From Pelobates cultripes (taxonomy: Eukaryota > Chordata > Amphibia > Anura > Pelobatidae), in contig OW240912.1 of the NCBI GenBank assembly GCA_933207985.1, positions 76,882,829-76,946,828 on the forward strand: a stretch of 64,000 bases of DNA, given 5' to 3'. Of this stretch, positions 45,732 to 57,990 are shown in pieces (the first letter of the stretch is position 1; each line of letters begins with the position of its first letter). A program made the translations under genes and the position numbers. The notes under the pieces were generated by a model. The model worked only from the letters and a program-made list of their open reading frames with translations, searched no databases and was not told the origin of the DNA.

Positions 45732-47164
45732 GTGGAGAAGGGATAATGATCTGTGCTGACACAGTACAGGCAAGCACTGGAGCAATAGTGTTGAGGCTGG
45801 GCAGGAGAAAGCCCTACTAACAGTGTATGAACAGTTCAGCCATGCTGCAGAATGACAAGTAGTATGAAAAGGCTTAAAAAGTTATATTTGTTAAACGTAT
45901 TTACAAGGAAAAGATTCAGGGGTTACAGTATAAAAACAATGGGGAGATGGGAAGAGAAGCACAAGAAACTGGGGATGCAAAGAGAAGGGGGTTGGAAAAT
46001 TAATACATATAACGTAAAGAACACCTTGCATTAAAAAAGAAAAGAAGGGGAGCGGTCAAGGACAGGGGTTTAGTGTAACACCCTTGTCCCGTACCTAACC
46101 CACAAAAAAAGGTCACCTAGACTGGAAAAGTAGGGGGATAACCCTCGGGAATACATTAAATAGAAGAGAACCAAAGGTGTCACTTGAATAGAAAGTGGCC
46201 ACAAGGTTAAATTTCCAATCCACTCCAATAAGATCTTAAAGGAGAAAATAATAATAAATAACAAAATAACTTTATTAGCAACTCTAAAATGTACTAGGAC
46301 AAATTAAACAGTGTAGCCTGATATGAGGGGGACAGCCCTGAGTGAGATGCTCAATAATAGATAGTCAATAATAAAGCATACCACACTAGTTCCAAACGGG
46401 TATGGATTGACAGTATGAATTCCTGGTATTCAGTGGTTACTACCTAGCAAAAGTGGTACAAGGAAGGCTAAGCAGTGAATCAGGGTCATGGGTGCTCAAG
46501 GCTCACTGATGCACATAGGGAGCAAAGACTAGCCCGTCTTGTCTAATCACAGAGAAGAGCTGCTGTAGCTCAAATTGCTGAAAAACAATGATGGCCATGA
46601 TACAAAAAAAAAAGTGTCAGAGTACATTGCAGTTTTCTGCGCATGGGTGTAAGGATTGGAGTAGGAAGAAAAAAAATCACAGAAACCAGAACAAAACAAA
46701 GGAGAGACTACCCGTGTACTGGTCCTTAGAGTGGCCTGGAGACAGATTCAGAGCAATAGCCAAGCCCAAGGACAGGAGATAACAGGATAAACAGAATACA
46801 AGCCAATGAACTAACCAAGAGTCACATACCAGAGAAACGGAATGTACAAGAACGTGCAGGGCACCAATGAGTGTGGCATGTGAGTGTAAAATAGGCAGGG
46901 CTTATTTCCCATTGGAAAAGTGTAATTTTAGAGTTCTAGATGACTTGTGGGCTGTACAAAAACATATCAGTCCGATGCGTGACATCATTGGAGCGTGTGT
47001 CATTTGTTCTGTGGAATGCATAATTTGGACACAAATAAAAGAAGGCACTTTGATAGCATGAAGTGTCTGGGAAAACACTGGAGAAACCACTTGAGATCAC
47101 GGCAACCCTAATCATGGGGCTGTGCAGCCGCAGAGCGGTCATAGTGTTTATGGTGGCCCCTGTC

Positions 47165-47355
47165 AATTGCCTTCGAAAATTCGGACCAATGGCATTTGGT
47201 TCGACAATTCGTACCCTAACCCTAACCACTTTTCAGAAATCCGAAGCACTTCGACAATTCAGAACTTCGGACATTCATAAGCATCCGAATGTCCGAATTG
47301 CACGAAATTCATCCGAATGTACATTCAGAACAAAACGAATTGCACATGTCTAATG
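47165..47355. repeat. 'ATTCGGAC/GTCCGAAT' interspersed repeat
   Basis: Rich in 'ttcgacaattc', 'ccgaatgtcc' and similar words, with an internal palindrome around 'ttcggacattcataagcatc'. It ends 'aattgcacatgtctaatga'. A weaker relative is at 31513-31640. Class unknown. Confidence 0.5.
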
Positions 47356-47910
47356 AGGACATTCAATGGGGACATGAACTGCAGAACTGGACCATGGAGC
47401 AATGGAAGAAGGTTGCCTGGCCTGATAAATCACATTTTCTTTTAGATTAGATGTATGACCGGCTACTTGTGCATCATTTACCAGGGAAAGAGTTGGCAGC
47501 AGGATGCGTTATGGGAAGAAGGCAGGCTGTTGGAGGCAGTGTTCCCAGATAGCATTGGCCTCTTTCAGCAGCATAATGCACCCTGCCTCACTGCAAAAAA
47601 TGCTTAGGAATGGTTTGAGGAACCTGACAAGCAGTGTAAAGGTGTTGCCTTGGCCATCAAATTCCCAAGATCTCAATCTGATTGAGCATCTTTGGGGTGT
47701 GCTGGAGCAACAAATCTGATCCATTAGGTCTCCACTTTGCAACTTTCAAGACCTAAAGGATCTGATGCTAATGTCTTGAATGAGTGGCATATTCAACATG
47801 ATACATTCAGAGGTCTCATGGAGTCCATGCCTCGACACATCAAAGCTGTTTCTGCAGAACAAGGGAGGACCTACATGATATTGGGCAGATGGTTTTAATG
47901 TTATGGCATA
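47356..47910 (+). pseudogene. Tc1-like transposase relic
   Basis: The translation in shifting frames recalls a Tc1 transposase C-terminal half: WTMEQWKKVAWPDKSHF, LFQQHNAPCLTAKNA, EWFEE and FRGLMESMPRHIKAVSAEQG. The first catalytic aspartate is present in PDKSHF. The second is replaced in FQQHNAPC, where the family has D. Many frame breaks and stops show it is old. It ends 'ggttttaatgttatggca', like a Tc1 terminal region. Confidence 0.75.
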
Positions 47911-48439
47911 AAACTCCTTGCTGATGGTTTATTGATGGAAGGCAGTAGACCTTGTACTCTCTATTACAGTGCTATCCCCACAGCAAACATGAGATGCTTA
48001 CATAGAAATAGAGAGACTGATTTAACTCTATTATGAAGCAGTGAAGCCAGCATGTTGTCGCCATGGATGAGGATTACGATACTTGGAGAAGTGGTCCCAA
48101 GCAGGGCCTGTCACCTTACGGAGGGTGAGAGCAAGGCAGGACTGGAAGCTGTGTGTTGAAATAAGTCTATTACAGTGACAGGCAACCTATTTCCCACTCT
48201 CAGCATAAGGCATGCCCCATGCAATTGTCAAGCCTGTGAATGCCCATGATGAAATTATGAATATAGCGGAAAGTTGGGTAGGCACCCATAAGTGGTAGTG
48301 ACCATGTCTCCGGTCCAGAGTTGACCAAACTTCAAAAACAATGAGCCATATGAGATAAGACCGGAGCATAGGTCTAAAGTCCAGGCAGATTTATTGAATG
48401 ATGAGCAGCATCTTGGCTCTTATGTCCTGCAGACATTGG

Positions 48440-48842
48440 AGGACCTAACAAAGGAAGTCCCTTTAATGGCTGTCTGAGTGACAGCCACTAGAATTGTTAC
48501 TAGCCAACAATGTAAACCCTGCCTTTTCTCTGAAAAGGCAGTGTTTACAATGCTAAGCCTGCAGGGACATGCTATAGACACCAGAACCACTACATTAAAA
48601 TAACAACTTACTCACTATAACAACTTCATGAAGATGAAGTTGTGCTATCATGCTAGGAGGAGTCCGCCGCACCACTGAGGGAGACTCGGCGCTGGAAAGA
48701 AGGTGAGTAAATAATTTAACAAAAAAAAAAAATAATAATTTTTATTTTTGGGGACATGAATACTATGCTTTAGGAACACAGATATTATCACTAACGTTAC
48801 AGAGTTCCTTTAAGCTGGTTCTGGTTACTATAGTGACCTTTT
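48440..48842. mobile_element. Family A MITE fragment interrupted at TTAA
   Basis: Family A wording ('gggacatgctatagacaccag', 'ccactacattaa') runs to about 48599. It resumes near 48811 as 'tttaagctggttctggttac...tatagtgacctttta'. The interrupting 200 bp differs from the element at 34979. Both interruptions fall at the same TTAA of family A. Confidence 0.6.
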
Positions 48843-48863
48843 AATAATACAGCGCACTTGAAA

Positions 48864-48930
48864 TTCTTATCTGGTACTCTTGATAGAGAACAATACCTAC
48901 TGGGATGCATATTGTCTACGATAATGTTTT
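48864..48930 (+). repeat. 67-bp direct duplication, copy 2
   Basis: Identical to 45665-45731. It splits a local sequence: 'acagcgcacttgaaatt' stands before it and 'acagcgcataaggacttgaa' after it. This suggests a templated insertion with a small duplication at the site. Confidence 0.9.
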
Positions 48931-49473
48931 ACAGCGCATAAGGACTTGAAATTCAGTAGGTATCTACGAAAGCGGAGAAAGTTCAGAATTAATCAAAGGG
49001 CTTTTCTTAATTTTGATCATTCAGCTGTTTAGTTTATAACTCACAAATTTGGTATTCTTTATGTGGCAATTCTACACGAGGATACACAATTAGGGCGTTA
49101 TCCACACAGCTTTTAAAATTAAGAAAATAATTTTTAATGCTGATCTTTTAGCTATGTAGTAGATATATGTCTAAGTGTGTATCCTTATGTGTGAATGCCA
49201 TATACATATAAAGATGTGAGAAATCAGACCCTTGTATTAAATTCTATAGACTTCCAAGAATGGTGGCACTTGAACAATGGACAGGAGGTCAATAAAAACT
49301 AACTACTAAAGCAACTTAATTGACCTCTCTTTATGATAAATGTTTACTTTAAGACATTAAGCTATAAACATGCAATTTGTATGTTGCTTACCACCGTAGT
49401 GGGTGGAAGTTAATGTTATATTTATAAAATGATATTAGAGAAAAATAGGTTTTGGTTGGGGACCACCATTCTA

Positions 49474-51069
49474 CAGGAGATACTAAAAAAATTAGAATAT
49501 CGTGCAAAAGTTCATTTATTTCAGTAATGCAACGTAAAAGGGGAAACCAATATGTGAGATAGATGCATTACATGCAAAGCAAGATAGTTCAAGCCGTGAT
49601 TTGTCATAAGTGCAATGATTATGGCTTACAGCTCATGAAAACCCCAAATCCACAATCTCAGTAAATTAGAATATTACATGCAATCAATAAAATAAGGAGT
49701 GTACATAGAACAATATCGGACCTCTGAAAAGTATAAGCATGCATATGGACTCAGTACTTGGTTTGGGTCCCTTTTGCAGCACTTACTGCCTCAATGTGGC
49801 ATGGCATGGAAGCTATCAGCCTGTGGCACTGCTGAGGTGTTATGGAAGACCAGGATGCTTCAATAGCGGCCTTCAGCTCTTCTGCATTGTTCGGTCTCAT
49901 GTCTCTCATCTTTCTCTTGGCAATGTCCAATAGATTCTCTATGGGGTTCAGGTCAGGCGAGTTTGCTGGCCAATCAAGCACAGTAATCCCATGGTTTGGT
50001 GCTTTTGGCAGTGTGGGCAGGTGCCAAGTACTGCTGGAAAATGAAGTCAGCATCCCCATAAAGCTCGTCTGCGGAAGGAAGCATGAAGTGCTCCAACATC
50101 TCCTGGTAGATGGCTGTGTTGACTCTGGACTTAATGAAGCACAGTGGACCAACACCAGCAGATGACATGGCTCCCCAAATCAACACAGACTGTGGAAACT
50201 TCACACTGGACTTCAAGCATATTGCAGTGTGTGCCTCTCCATTCTTCCTCCAGACTCTGGGTCATTGGTTTCCAAATGAGATGCAAAAATTGCTCTCATC
50301 AGAAAAGAGGACTTTGGACCACTGAGCAACAGACCAGGTGTGTTTTTCTTTAGCCCAGGTAAGACGCTTCGGACGCTGTTTGTTGTTCAGGAGCAACTTG
50401 ACAAGAGGAATACGACATCTGAAGCCCATGTCCAGGATTCCGTCTGTGTGTGGTGGCTCTTGATGCACTGACTCCAGCCTCAGTCCACTCCTTGTGAAAG
50501 TCCCCAACACTTTTGAATGGCCTTTTCCTGACAATCCTCTCCAGGCTGCAGTCATCCCTGCTGCTTGTGCACCTTTTTCTTCCACACTTTTCCCTTCCAC
50601 ATAACTTTCTATTAATGTGCTTTGATACATCACTTTGGGAACACCCAACTTCCTTCGCAATTACCTTTTGAGGCTTTCCCTCCTTATGAAGGGTGTCAAT
50701 GATGGCTTTCTGCACAACTGTCAGGTCAGCAGTCTTCCCCATGATTGTGATTCCTACTGAACCAGACTGAGAGACATTTAAAGGCTCAGAAACCTTTTGC
50801 AGGTGTTATGCCTTACGTAGCTGATTAATGTGGGATACTGTGAGCCTAGAATATTGCACCTTTTCACAATATTCTAATTTACTGAGATTGTGGATTTGGG
50901 GTTTTCATGAGCTGTAAGCCATAATCATCGGACTTATGACAAATCACAGCTTGAACTATCTTGCTTCGCATGTAATGCGTCTATCTCATATATTAGTTTC
51001 CCCTTTTACATTGCATTACTGAAATAAATGAACTTTTGCACGATATTCAAATTTTTCGAGTATCACCTG
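49474..51069 (-). mobile_element. Tc1-like DNA transposon, full length but inactive
   Basis: The ends are CAGGAGATACTAAAAAAATT and its degenerate inverse AATTTTTCGAGTATCACCTG, flanked by TA (49472-49473, 51070-51071). The inverted repeats extend inward for about 200 bp, including 'cacaatctcagtaaattaga' near 49650 and its complement near 50885. This is a different Tc1 family from the one at 12970. Confidence 0.93.
49751..50742 (-). pseudogene. Tc1-family transposase pseudogene
   Basis: The gene starts at 50742 (MGKTADLTVVQKAIIDTL) with a helix-turn-helix region (KVIAKEVGCSQSDVSKHI) and a GRKRCTS linker. The core follows in other frames: KVLFSDESNFCISFGNQ (first aspartate), FIFQQYLAPAHTAKS and SPDLNPIENL (glutamate). 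In the second block the family has FQQD; here the catalytic aspartate is tyrosine. Frameshifts near 50440 and between 50216 and 50262, and a further break near 49990, add to this. The last codons read SAAKGTQTKY then stop. At about 330 codons it is near family length. Confidence 0.92.
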
Positions 51070-51094
51070 TAGGATGGTGGTCCCCAACCAAAAG

Positions 51095-54000
51095 AGATTC
51101 ATCTGTTAGCATGAATCAGGCAGGTCTTTACTGAGAAAAAAAAACAGAAGTATAACCCAAACAGGGCCTGCAATTTAATGAAATACAGAACAAAGCAATG
51201 GAAAGAAGTGAAAAGTAACCATTCATTTAAGGATATATTATTGCGCAGTCACGCTACAGTATTCATGAGTGATGAGTATTATTTATGTAAAAAGCATAGA
51301 ACTCCCAGCCTATAATCAAAATCAAATCATGCAGTCTTAATTAAAGAGGCACATGTCAGTTAAAATAAATGTTATTGCAAAAGAAATTGTAGTGCTTGTC
51401 TGGATCAGTATTTTAATATCTTACAGCGTTACCTGATGAAACAATGTAAGGTAATTAAAACAAAGTTTGTTTAGAGAAAAAGAACACATGTATTTTTATA
51501 ACTTCTAAAACTTTTTACCTTTTATCTTCTACAGAAAGAAGTTTTTCTTTTATGAATTTTAAAAGTTCAATTAACGGTGTTTACAAGGAGTACAAAATGC
51601 TATTGGAATAGATATTCAGTGTAGAGATAGTAATAAGGTGATCAATGTTTGTGTGAGATGTAGAAGATGAAGGTAGGCAGAATATAATAAAAACAGGACT
51701 CCACTCCAACTCCACACTGGCTCATTTCGGTTTAGGGTGTACATTCTGCTGATTATATAATAGAAAGTTAGATTTCCCAGATTTCTGATTTTCTGACAGG
51801 TCAGTTTCTGTTACAATTGAATGAGATGCTTAAAGTGTAATACATTGTCTTTGCAGGAAATAGACAGTGTATTGTAGATAATTAAAATGCTGTATTTGTA
51901 ATAATATATTTGAAAGTCATACAGTTTGTAAATTGTTGGATTTCAAATAACAAAGAAGGCAAATAAATAAAAGGGACACTGTAAGCACTAGAATAATTTC
52001 ATCTCAAAGAATTTATTATGGAGCCTGGAGTCCCGATGGCATTGTCCTTCCATTTAGTGTGTAAAGGACCACTACAGACACCCAGACCACTTGAGCTCAA
52101 TTAAGTGGTCTGGGTGCCAGGTCCCTCTAGTTTTCACCCGGCAGCTGAAAACATAGCAGTTTCAGAGAAACTGCTATGTTTCACTGAGGGTAAATCCAGC
52201 CTCTAGCGGCTGTCTCACTGACAGCCGCTAGAGGCGCTTCCGCGATTCTCACTGTGAAAATCACACTTGGGTGGTTTAAGCTGCAGCTGGTTGGACGACT
52301 AGGACCGGGATGACCCCCACCGGTCCTCAGGGAGGGGGGATAGGAGATATCTGCCGTTGAGTCGCAGATATCCGGCCCCCACGCTCGGTAGGCCGCACCT
52401 CGCAGTCTCGGGTCTCTGGCGCTTTGGTCGGTGAGTTTAGTATCAGGAAATGTGGGTGGGTTTATTCAGCTGTTGGGGCTCTGTAAGTGCCGTTTCTTGG
52501 CACCTGGGCCCTGGATTTCGTCGAGTGTTTGTTGCGCTGGACCGGGAGCTCAAGCGAGGCACATCTGGCTAGGTCACTGGTCAGGCTTCGTCCCCAACAA
52601 TTATGTTTTTGTGTGTCAAAAGCCAAATATTCAAAAATATTTGACATAAGCTCCCTCAGTGTTTTATTTGAAAGCGAATTGGAGAGACATTTCATTTCTT
52701 AACTTATCTTACATTTTTGAAACTTCATGGCTTCATCCTCATTCCAGGCGCCTCCATCTTATAATTACTAGCAGTGATGCAACATCATTCACTGTCTCCT
52801 CGTGTCCAGAGTATGTGGCAGGATCTGATTCCCGTGTATGGTTGGTGGAGTCCACCTCAAAAGTGATGTGAGTTGATCTTGCGAGGCTACGGAGGAAGGA
52901 CTGTATGGAAAGGTGAGTATTGTGGTAAATGTTTACTCGATAAAGAAAGTGGAGCTTGCTAAGTGCCACCCTTTGTAAAAATTGTCAAGCGTAGGACAAA
53001 TTCATGAGATAAAGTAGTCCCTTACTTTGTTTTATGTTTTGAAAGAGAAATAGATGAGAAATGAAGAAATGACGAACAGATTCTGAAAGAGGAAGTGATG
53101 GCAAACAGGTAAGTTCAGGGTGACACTTTAACATTGAACGAGTATCTATAGCCACCCACAGTGGATTTATGGCTAAGGCAGAAATTACACTCTTCCTTCT
53201 AGCCATATCAATTCCCATGAGCAATGGTGGCTGTGATAGTATGCGAGCAATCACCTGACACTCTCAGCCAATCACCTCCGTCCCTTGTCAAGCTTCTTCA
53301 TTACTCTGAGCAGCACAGACGGGCCAGGGAGCTAGCTTTTAGGAAATCTTGTTCAGTGTTAACCATTCAAAATCTATTTAACAATAACGTCTCCAGGCAC
53401 TATAATCACTTCAATGATAGTTTTTTTTATTGTTTTACTTTAAGTCAATATTGACTGATAGGTGAACTTATTTTAACAGCATAGGCTCCAGAAAAATGTA
53501 GCACTTGAATAGTCAATCTACCGTTAAGTAACTAAGCCATCGTTTCACCGATGCCACCAACATGAGACCAAACGGCAAGTGGTTTATGGATGCCTTTGGC
53601 ACTATAAAATAGCATTATTTCCCTACATACATGATTCATGGGTTTGTGTGACTATATTATAAGGATGGATCTGGGGACTGAATTCAGAAAGAGAACAGCT
53701 AATTTATTTGGCAACACAGCATAAAGAAAAAATATTGTCTATATCTGTGAGACTATGCAATGCATTCATTAACAATGGATAATACTGTGCATTTAACGGT
53801 CATGGATCTCTGTGACACTTATATGCACTGCATGTCACTTTGAACCCAACAGGTCGTCTTTCACTTTGTAGCTCAAATTCTCTCCCTCTCCAGCTGGCAG
53901 GACTGGGAATAAAAAGCAGAATAGTCCACATAAATACAGACACATGTACTTACCAACAGCTACCTGGATATCGAGATTTCCTATTGTTCTGACTGAGTTC

Positions 54001-54360
54001 AAGCTTGTCTTGACTTGCTGAAGGACGCTGGAATGAATGATGCTCTTTTTGGCTGTAGCCCCTTATATCTGCCTGCTTGCCTAGAAATAATCCATTGGGC
54101 CAGGCAGGCCATACGTTCTTGCTCTCACTTTCCCCATCCCTTTCTCTCTCTCTGTTCTCCTGTCCCATCTTTCTTGTAGCAATCTGTCTCAGACCCATGT
54201 CTTTGCTTCTGCTCCATTTAAAACATTGTCTCTCCCAGGCAGACAAGAATCTCCATATGTGGTGTCCAAGATCTTCTGACGAAGCACAAAGAAACAGGCA
54301 ACATTGAGGACCATAGATGCAATGGGCATCCAAGTACATTAGTGCAGCAGATGAAGATAC
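51095..54360. other. Intergenic, mostly unrecognised
   Basis: Contains family C and B MITE fragments (51972-52264) and a family D-like piece around 52750-53110 with 'agtagtcccttactttgt'. No gene was found. Confidence 0.5.
51972..52264. mobile_element. Adjoining MITE fragments (families C and B)
   Basis: 51972-52058 begins 'aagggacactgtaagcacta', a family C-like end. From 52062 a family B end follows ('taaaggaccactacagacac') with its hairpin 'cagaccacttgagctcaatt...aagtggtctg' and 'gcagtttcagagaaactgc'. It stops abruptly at about 52264, so family B is truncated here. Confidence 0.65.
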
Positions 54361-55757
54361 ATTTTTCCTTACATATGGCGGCAGTACAACAAGTGGGTTG
54401 TGCCTCCTATGTTGGGACGAGCAATCTTCAAAAGAAAATTAAAATTAATTAGCAAGACCCCTCCTACTCACTGTATATAGGATTCCTTTCTGCCCTTTAT
54501 CTCAGTTCTACATTGTCCCAGCATGGTACGTACATTTATCTCAGCATAGTGAGACACACTGGTTGTAGCCAGGATTTCCTGTCCCAATTGCTCCCTGGGT
54601 GGGGAGCTGAGTGGCTTGGCTCAGGCACAAATGCTATTACAGAGCACTTGGGGTAAGACGCATTTATGCAGAGTATGTTCCTGGCAGTCCAAAATGGTGC
54701 TTCCGGGTGTTGCACTAATGACGTGGTAGGCCTTGTGCCTGTGTACTGTGGTGAAAGCATGCGCAGATGGGAATTGTAAAATTGGCTCAAAATTCTAATG
54801 GATTAAGCCTATTTAAACTGTGCAAGATCCTGCTATCAGTCTGGATGATAAAGAATCCTCTTTATCAGTTTGTAAGAAGCAGTCCTGCCATTTAACTGCC
54901 TTAATTTATTGGCAAACAGCTATATAGCGCAACAAAATTTTTATGGTGCAACCCTACAGCAATATTATTTAGTAGGATTTATAGAAGAGATTTACTCTAG
55001 AACGTAATATCAACTTATCATTTTGTTTAAAATTGCATTTATTTTTGTTTGCTGCTTGAAAAGAAATACAATTACAGGTAGGGGAAGAAAGAGAGGGAGA
55101 GAACGGAGGAAAAGAGAAAATAAAAATATAAAAGATAAAGAAGAAAAAGGAAGGAGTAGGAAGAAAGAAGGAAGGGAGGAGAAAGGGAGAGAAGAAGAGA
55201 ATAATGAAAGAAAAATCTTTAAATCTAGAAACATCAAAAATATTGCCAAAGCTTGATAAAAAAAGAGAGAAAGGAAAGAGGAAGAAAGATAGAGGATTAT
55301 TTTCTGCCATTCCAGCTAAATGTCTCATGGGAAGGTTTCAATAAAGGAAACCGAACATAGAGGTAGACTCCCCCCATAAAAAATTGCTCTAAGTTGATTT
55401 TTGCAGTTTGCCAGAGGAAGCACGACTGTCCCACTTCCAACTATAACTACATTTGTTGTAAATAGTGATTTATTTTTTTTAACTAATACTGTAAGTGGAT
55501 ACGAGAACTTATAAGAAAGTCACAAAGAATTCAGAATAAGTAATTCTTTAACTCCCTTCCTTTCGAAATGGCATAAAAAAAATAAAAAAAAAGTACAGTG
55601 GATAAAAAAAAACAAACAAAAAAAACAAAACAAAACCATCACAAAAAACTGAAGAGAGACTTTCAGGTTTCTTCACTCTCACTCCCTCAAAAGACCCTCC
55701 GGAAACAAAACACAAACTGAAGTAGAAAGCTCATTCTTTGCAGTGAGTGCAGAACCT

Positions 55758-56030
55758 ATGGCTGTACAGTCTTTTGATTATAATCGCTTACAAGAGCATC
55801 TAAAACAATTACTAGAAACACAACTACAAGGGTTTAGACATGGCATGCTATCTAACTTCAAAGAGATCAAACATGATATAAAAAAATAAATAAATCATAC
55901 AAGCAATTAATTTAATGGAACAACAATTCAAATTTATTGAAGATCAATATATGTCCCTTAAAGAAAAACACATTTTAACAACTAAATTAATGTTTTTTTG
56001 GTTTGTTTGTTTTTTAATAATTTGGCAAGG
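55758..56030 (+). pseudogene. L1-type ORF1 N-terminal remnant
   Basis: The frame MAVQSFDYNRLQEHLKQLL continues with FRHGMLSNFKEIKHDIKK and, after stops, LMEQQFKFIEDQYMSLKEK. The heptad-like pattern of leucines and charged residues suits the coiled coil at the start of L1-type ORF1 proteins. It is short and disrupted, and the assignment depends on the endonuclease remnant that follows. Confidence 0.45.
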
Positions 56031-56380
56031 ATTATATAAAAATTTAATTGAGCCAACTACAATATGATTGATGATAATAAGATATAGTAAGGGTCAAAGA
56101 AATCAGTTTAACAGTAAATTATAGAAAGCCTGACCGGGCTTTAACCCACTTAGTGTCTGTAAAGACACAGTACAAGGCTGAATCCTCGGTATGCTGAGGG
56201 AACCACCCTTGCAAAATTTGGGACCCAAATCCCTAATTGATTTTAGATTTATGTTTTTTTGTCTATATGTATCTGCAATATTATTATTATTTTTTTTTTT
56301 TTTTTTTAAAAGGAACAAATGTATGCCAGAAAAGAGAGAGAAGATATATATATATATATATATATATGTAAATGATTAGA

Positions 56381-56661
56381 ATGTTAACATTAAATGTCCA
56401 GGGTATTGACTCACCAACAAAAATGTCTTTATTATACAAATATTTAACTAAAGAACAAATTGATCTAGGTTTCCTTCAAGAAACTCACTGGAGGCAATCC
56501 GAAAGACCAACTTAGGGTGGGAGGAGATTCCCAAATATTATTCATGCTTCGGAGAAAACAACAAAAACATGTGGTTTAGCAATAATATTTGGAGAAAAAT
56601 TTAATGTAAAATACTTTATAAACTGTGTGATCCAGAAGGTAGATTTTTAGAGGTTGTCTGT

Positions 56662-56709
<48 letters not shown>

Positions 56710-57010
56710 CAAACTATATACTCTGTGCAATAGTTACCTTCCAAATAAATCCCCGGCCCGGCCTCTTATCTAAGAAAACTATTGGAAAAAGTAGAAGAAA
56801 TCAAAGCAAGACAAATTATACTTGCAGGAGAATACATTTTTCTAATTCTAGATTGGATATGATTTGGACAGACCCTACCCCTTATAGAATCAATAGTTAA
56901 AATAGATATAGATATAACTTGGACGGATCATAATAGAGTAATATGTGAAATTGGAGCACGTAGAAAGATAAAACAAATTGAACTGAATATTAATAGATAT
57001 TTTGCAGTAC
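56381..57010 (+). pseudogene. L1-type ORF2 endonuclease remnant
   Basis: It opens MLTLNVQGIDSPTKMSLL and continues IDLGFLQETHW, the first two motifs of the AP-like endonuclease of L1 elements (N-V-x-G, then L-Q-E-T-H with the catalytic glutamate). Stops and a (TA)n expansion (56664-56708) break it. There is no reverse transcriptase after it. Confidence 0.8.
56664..56708. repeat. (TA)n microsatellite
   Basis: About 22 TA units within the LINE remnant. A shorter (TA)n lies at 56344-56367. Confidence 0.95.
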
Positions 57011-57129
57011 TGTTTAATTGCATAAATAATAGATGCCGCACATTGTCATAGTTAGTTTTTTTATATGTTTTGTTGTATGAAAAAAAACAAAAACTAAAAA
57101 CATAATAAAGATTAGAAAAAAACCAAAAC

Positions 57130-57990
57130 TATTTGGAACACCTTTAGAAGACATCATCAGATAAATGTCTGAAACAAAAAAAGCTCTTCTTCAAGATAGG
57201 AAAAAGGGTTACAAAAATGTTGTGTTTATACCTGCAGAAGTTATGGGTATCAAGACCGATTCAAGAATTTCAAGAGACACAAAAAAAAGATACCAAATTT
57301 GATGATAAGCAGAACACTCAACAGGATAACAAGAGGAGATTCTGACATCAAAAGAGTTGTAGGAAAGCTCCAATATTATGGGAAAAGACAACAAAGAATC
57401 TGGGGGTTATAAGGATTATTGCAGAGGGTTACAACCTCAAGTTTATAGGGAAACCAAATGCAAAGTTTCTGATTTCATAGTACCCATCAAAAATAAAGGT
57501 AGAATCTCTTCTGGCAGGAGCTATATCATTCCTAAAAAAGGATGTACTGGAAAAAGCTCCCAAGAATACAAAGGCGTATATACTCACCTATTTTTGGTAC
57601 CAAAGCAAAATCGGTCGGTACATCCAGTAATGGATTTAACACAAATGAAAGAAATAATTCCCTATGTGAAGTTTCGAATTGAAATTATTCTTGCAGCAAC
57701 TCACATTTTGCAAAGAGGGGACTTTATGGCCACATTAGACCTCATGGACGCTTACCTTCATATCCCAATGGCAGCAAAATCCAGAAGACTTAAGATTTGC
57801 TGTAAAAGTGGGTACAAGTTTTTTACCATTTCCAGTCCCAGTTCAAAGCTCTTCCCAAAACTTCTCATCCCTCATACGGCAGCTCTGAGAGAAGGAGAAA
57901 TCTCGATGATCCCTTATGTGGATGACTGGTTGTTGAAAAGCATGGTTGGATCATCAATCGGGAAAAGTTGCAGCTACAACCTTCAGTGAA
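57130..57990 (+). pseudogene. DIRS reverse transcriptase remnant
   Basis: The readable part gives GVYTHLFLVPKQNRSVHPVMD, then LQRGDFMATLDLMDAYLHIP (first catalytic aspartate region, with the D-x-x-D-A-Y form of DIRS enzymes) and MIPYVDDWLLKS, which holds the paired catalytic aspartates. The block between them has lost sequence (TISSPSSKLFPKLL where the family has a longer fingers-palm link). At least two frame changes and several stops occur upstream. Confidence 0.9.

Larger units (their letters stand above)
44723..49451. other. Intergenic, mostly repeat relics
   Basis: Between zfx and eif2s3. It contains a small MITE (45096-45608), a 67-bp duplicated segment, a 'gcaattcg' type repeat (47165-47355), a Tc1 relic (47356-47910) and mixed MITE pieces (48440-48842). 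No host gene was found. Confidence 0.55.
49450..51094. repeat. Palindromic target split by a Tc1 element
   Basis: Outside the Tc1 ends, 49450-49473 and 51070-51094 are inverted repeats (ttttggttggggaccaccat plus ctA, with one mismatch). Without the transposon the site would be a 46-bp palindrome with TA at its centre. Confidence 0.8.
55000..57117 (+). mobile_element. L1-type LINE inserted in the DIRS element (internally deleted)
   Basis: Remnants of ORF1 and of the ORF2 endonuclease are followed, after a deletion, by a short 3' end with AATAAAGATTAG and a poly-A run (57097-57120). DIRS reverse transcriptase sequence starts right after. The 5' boundary is uncertain; a purine-rich stretch at 55075-55300 may be its leader. 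Confidence 0.65.

Noticed and set aside
47213..47228. 'accctaaccctaacc', a telomere-like repeat
   Set aside because: Only about two and a half units inside an interspersed repeat; no sign of an interstitial telomere.
52431..52702. Overlapping 70-codon frames on both strands
   Set aside because: Mutual shadows with no family resemblance; the region looks like an old repeat.
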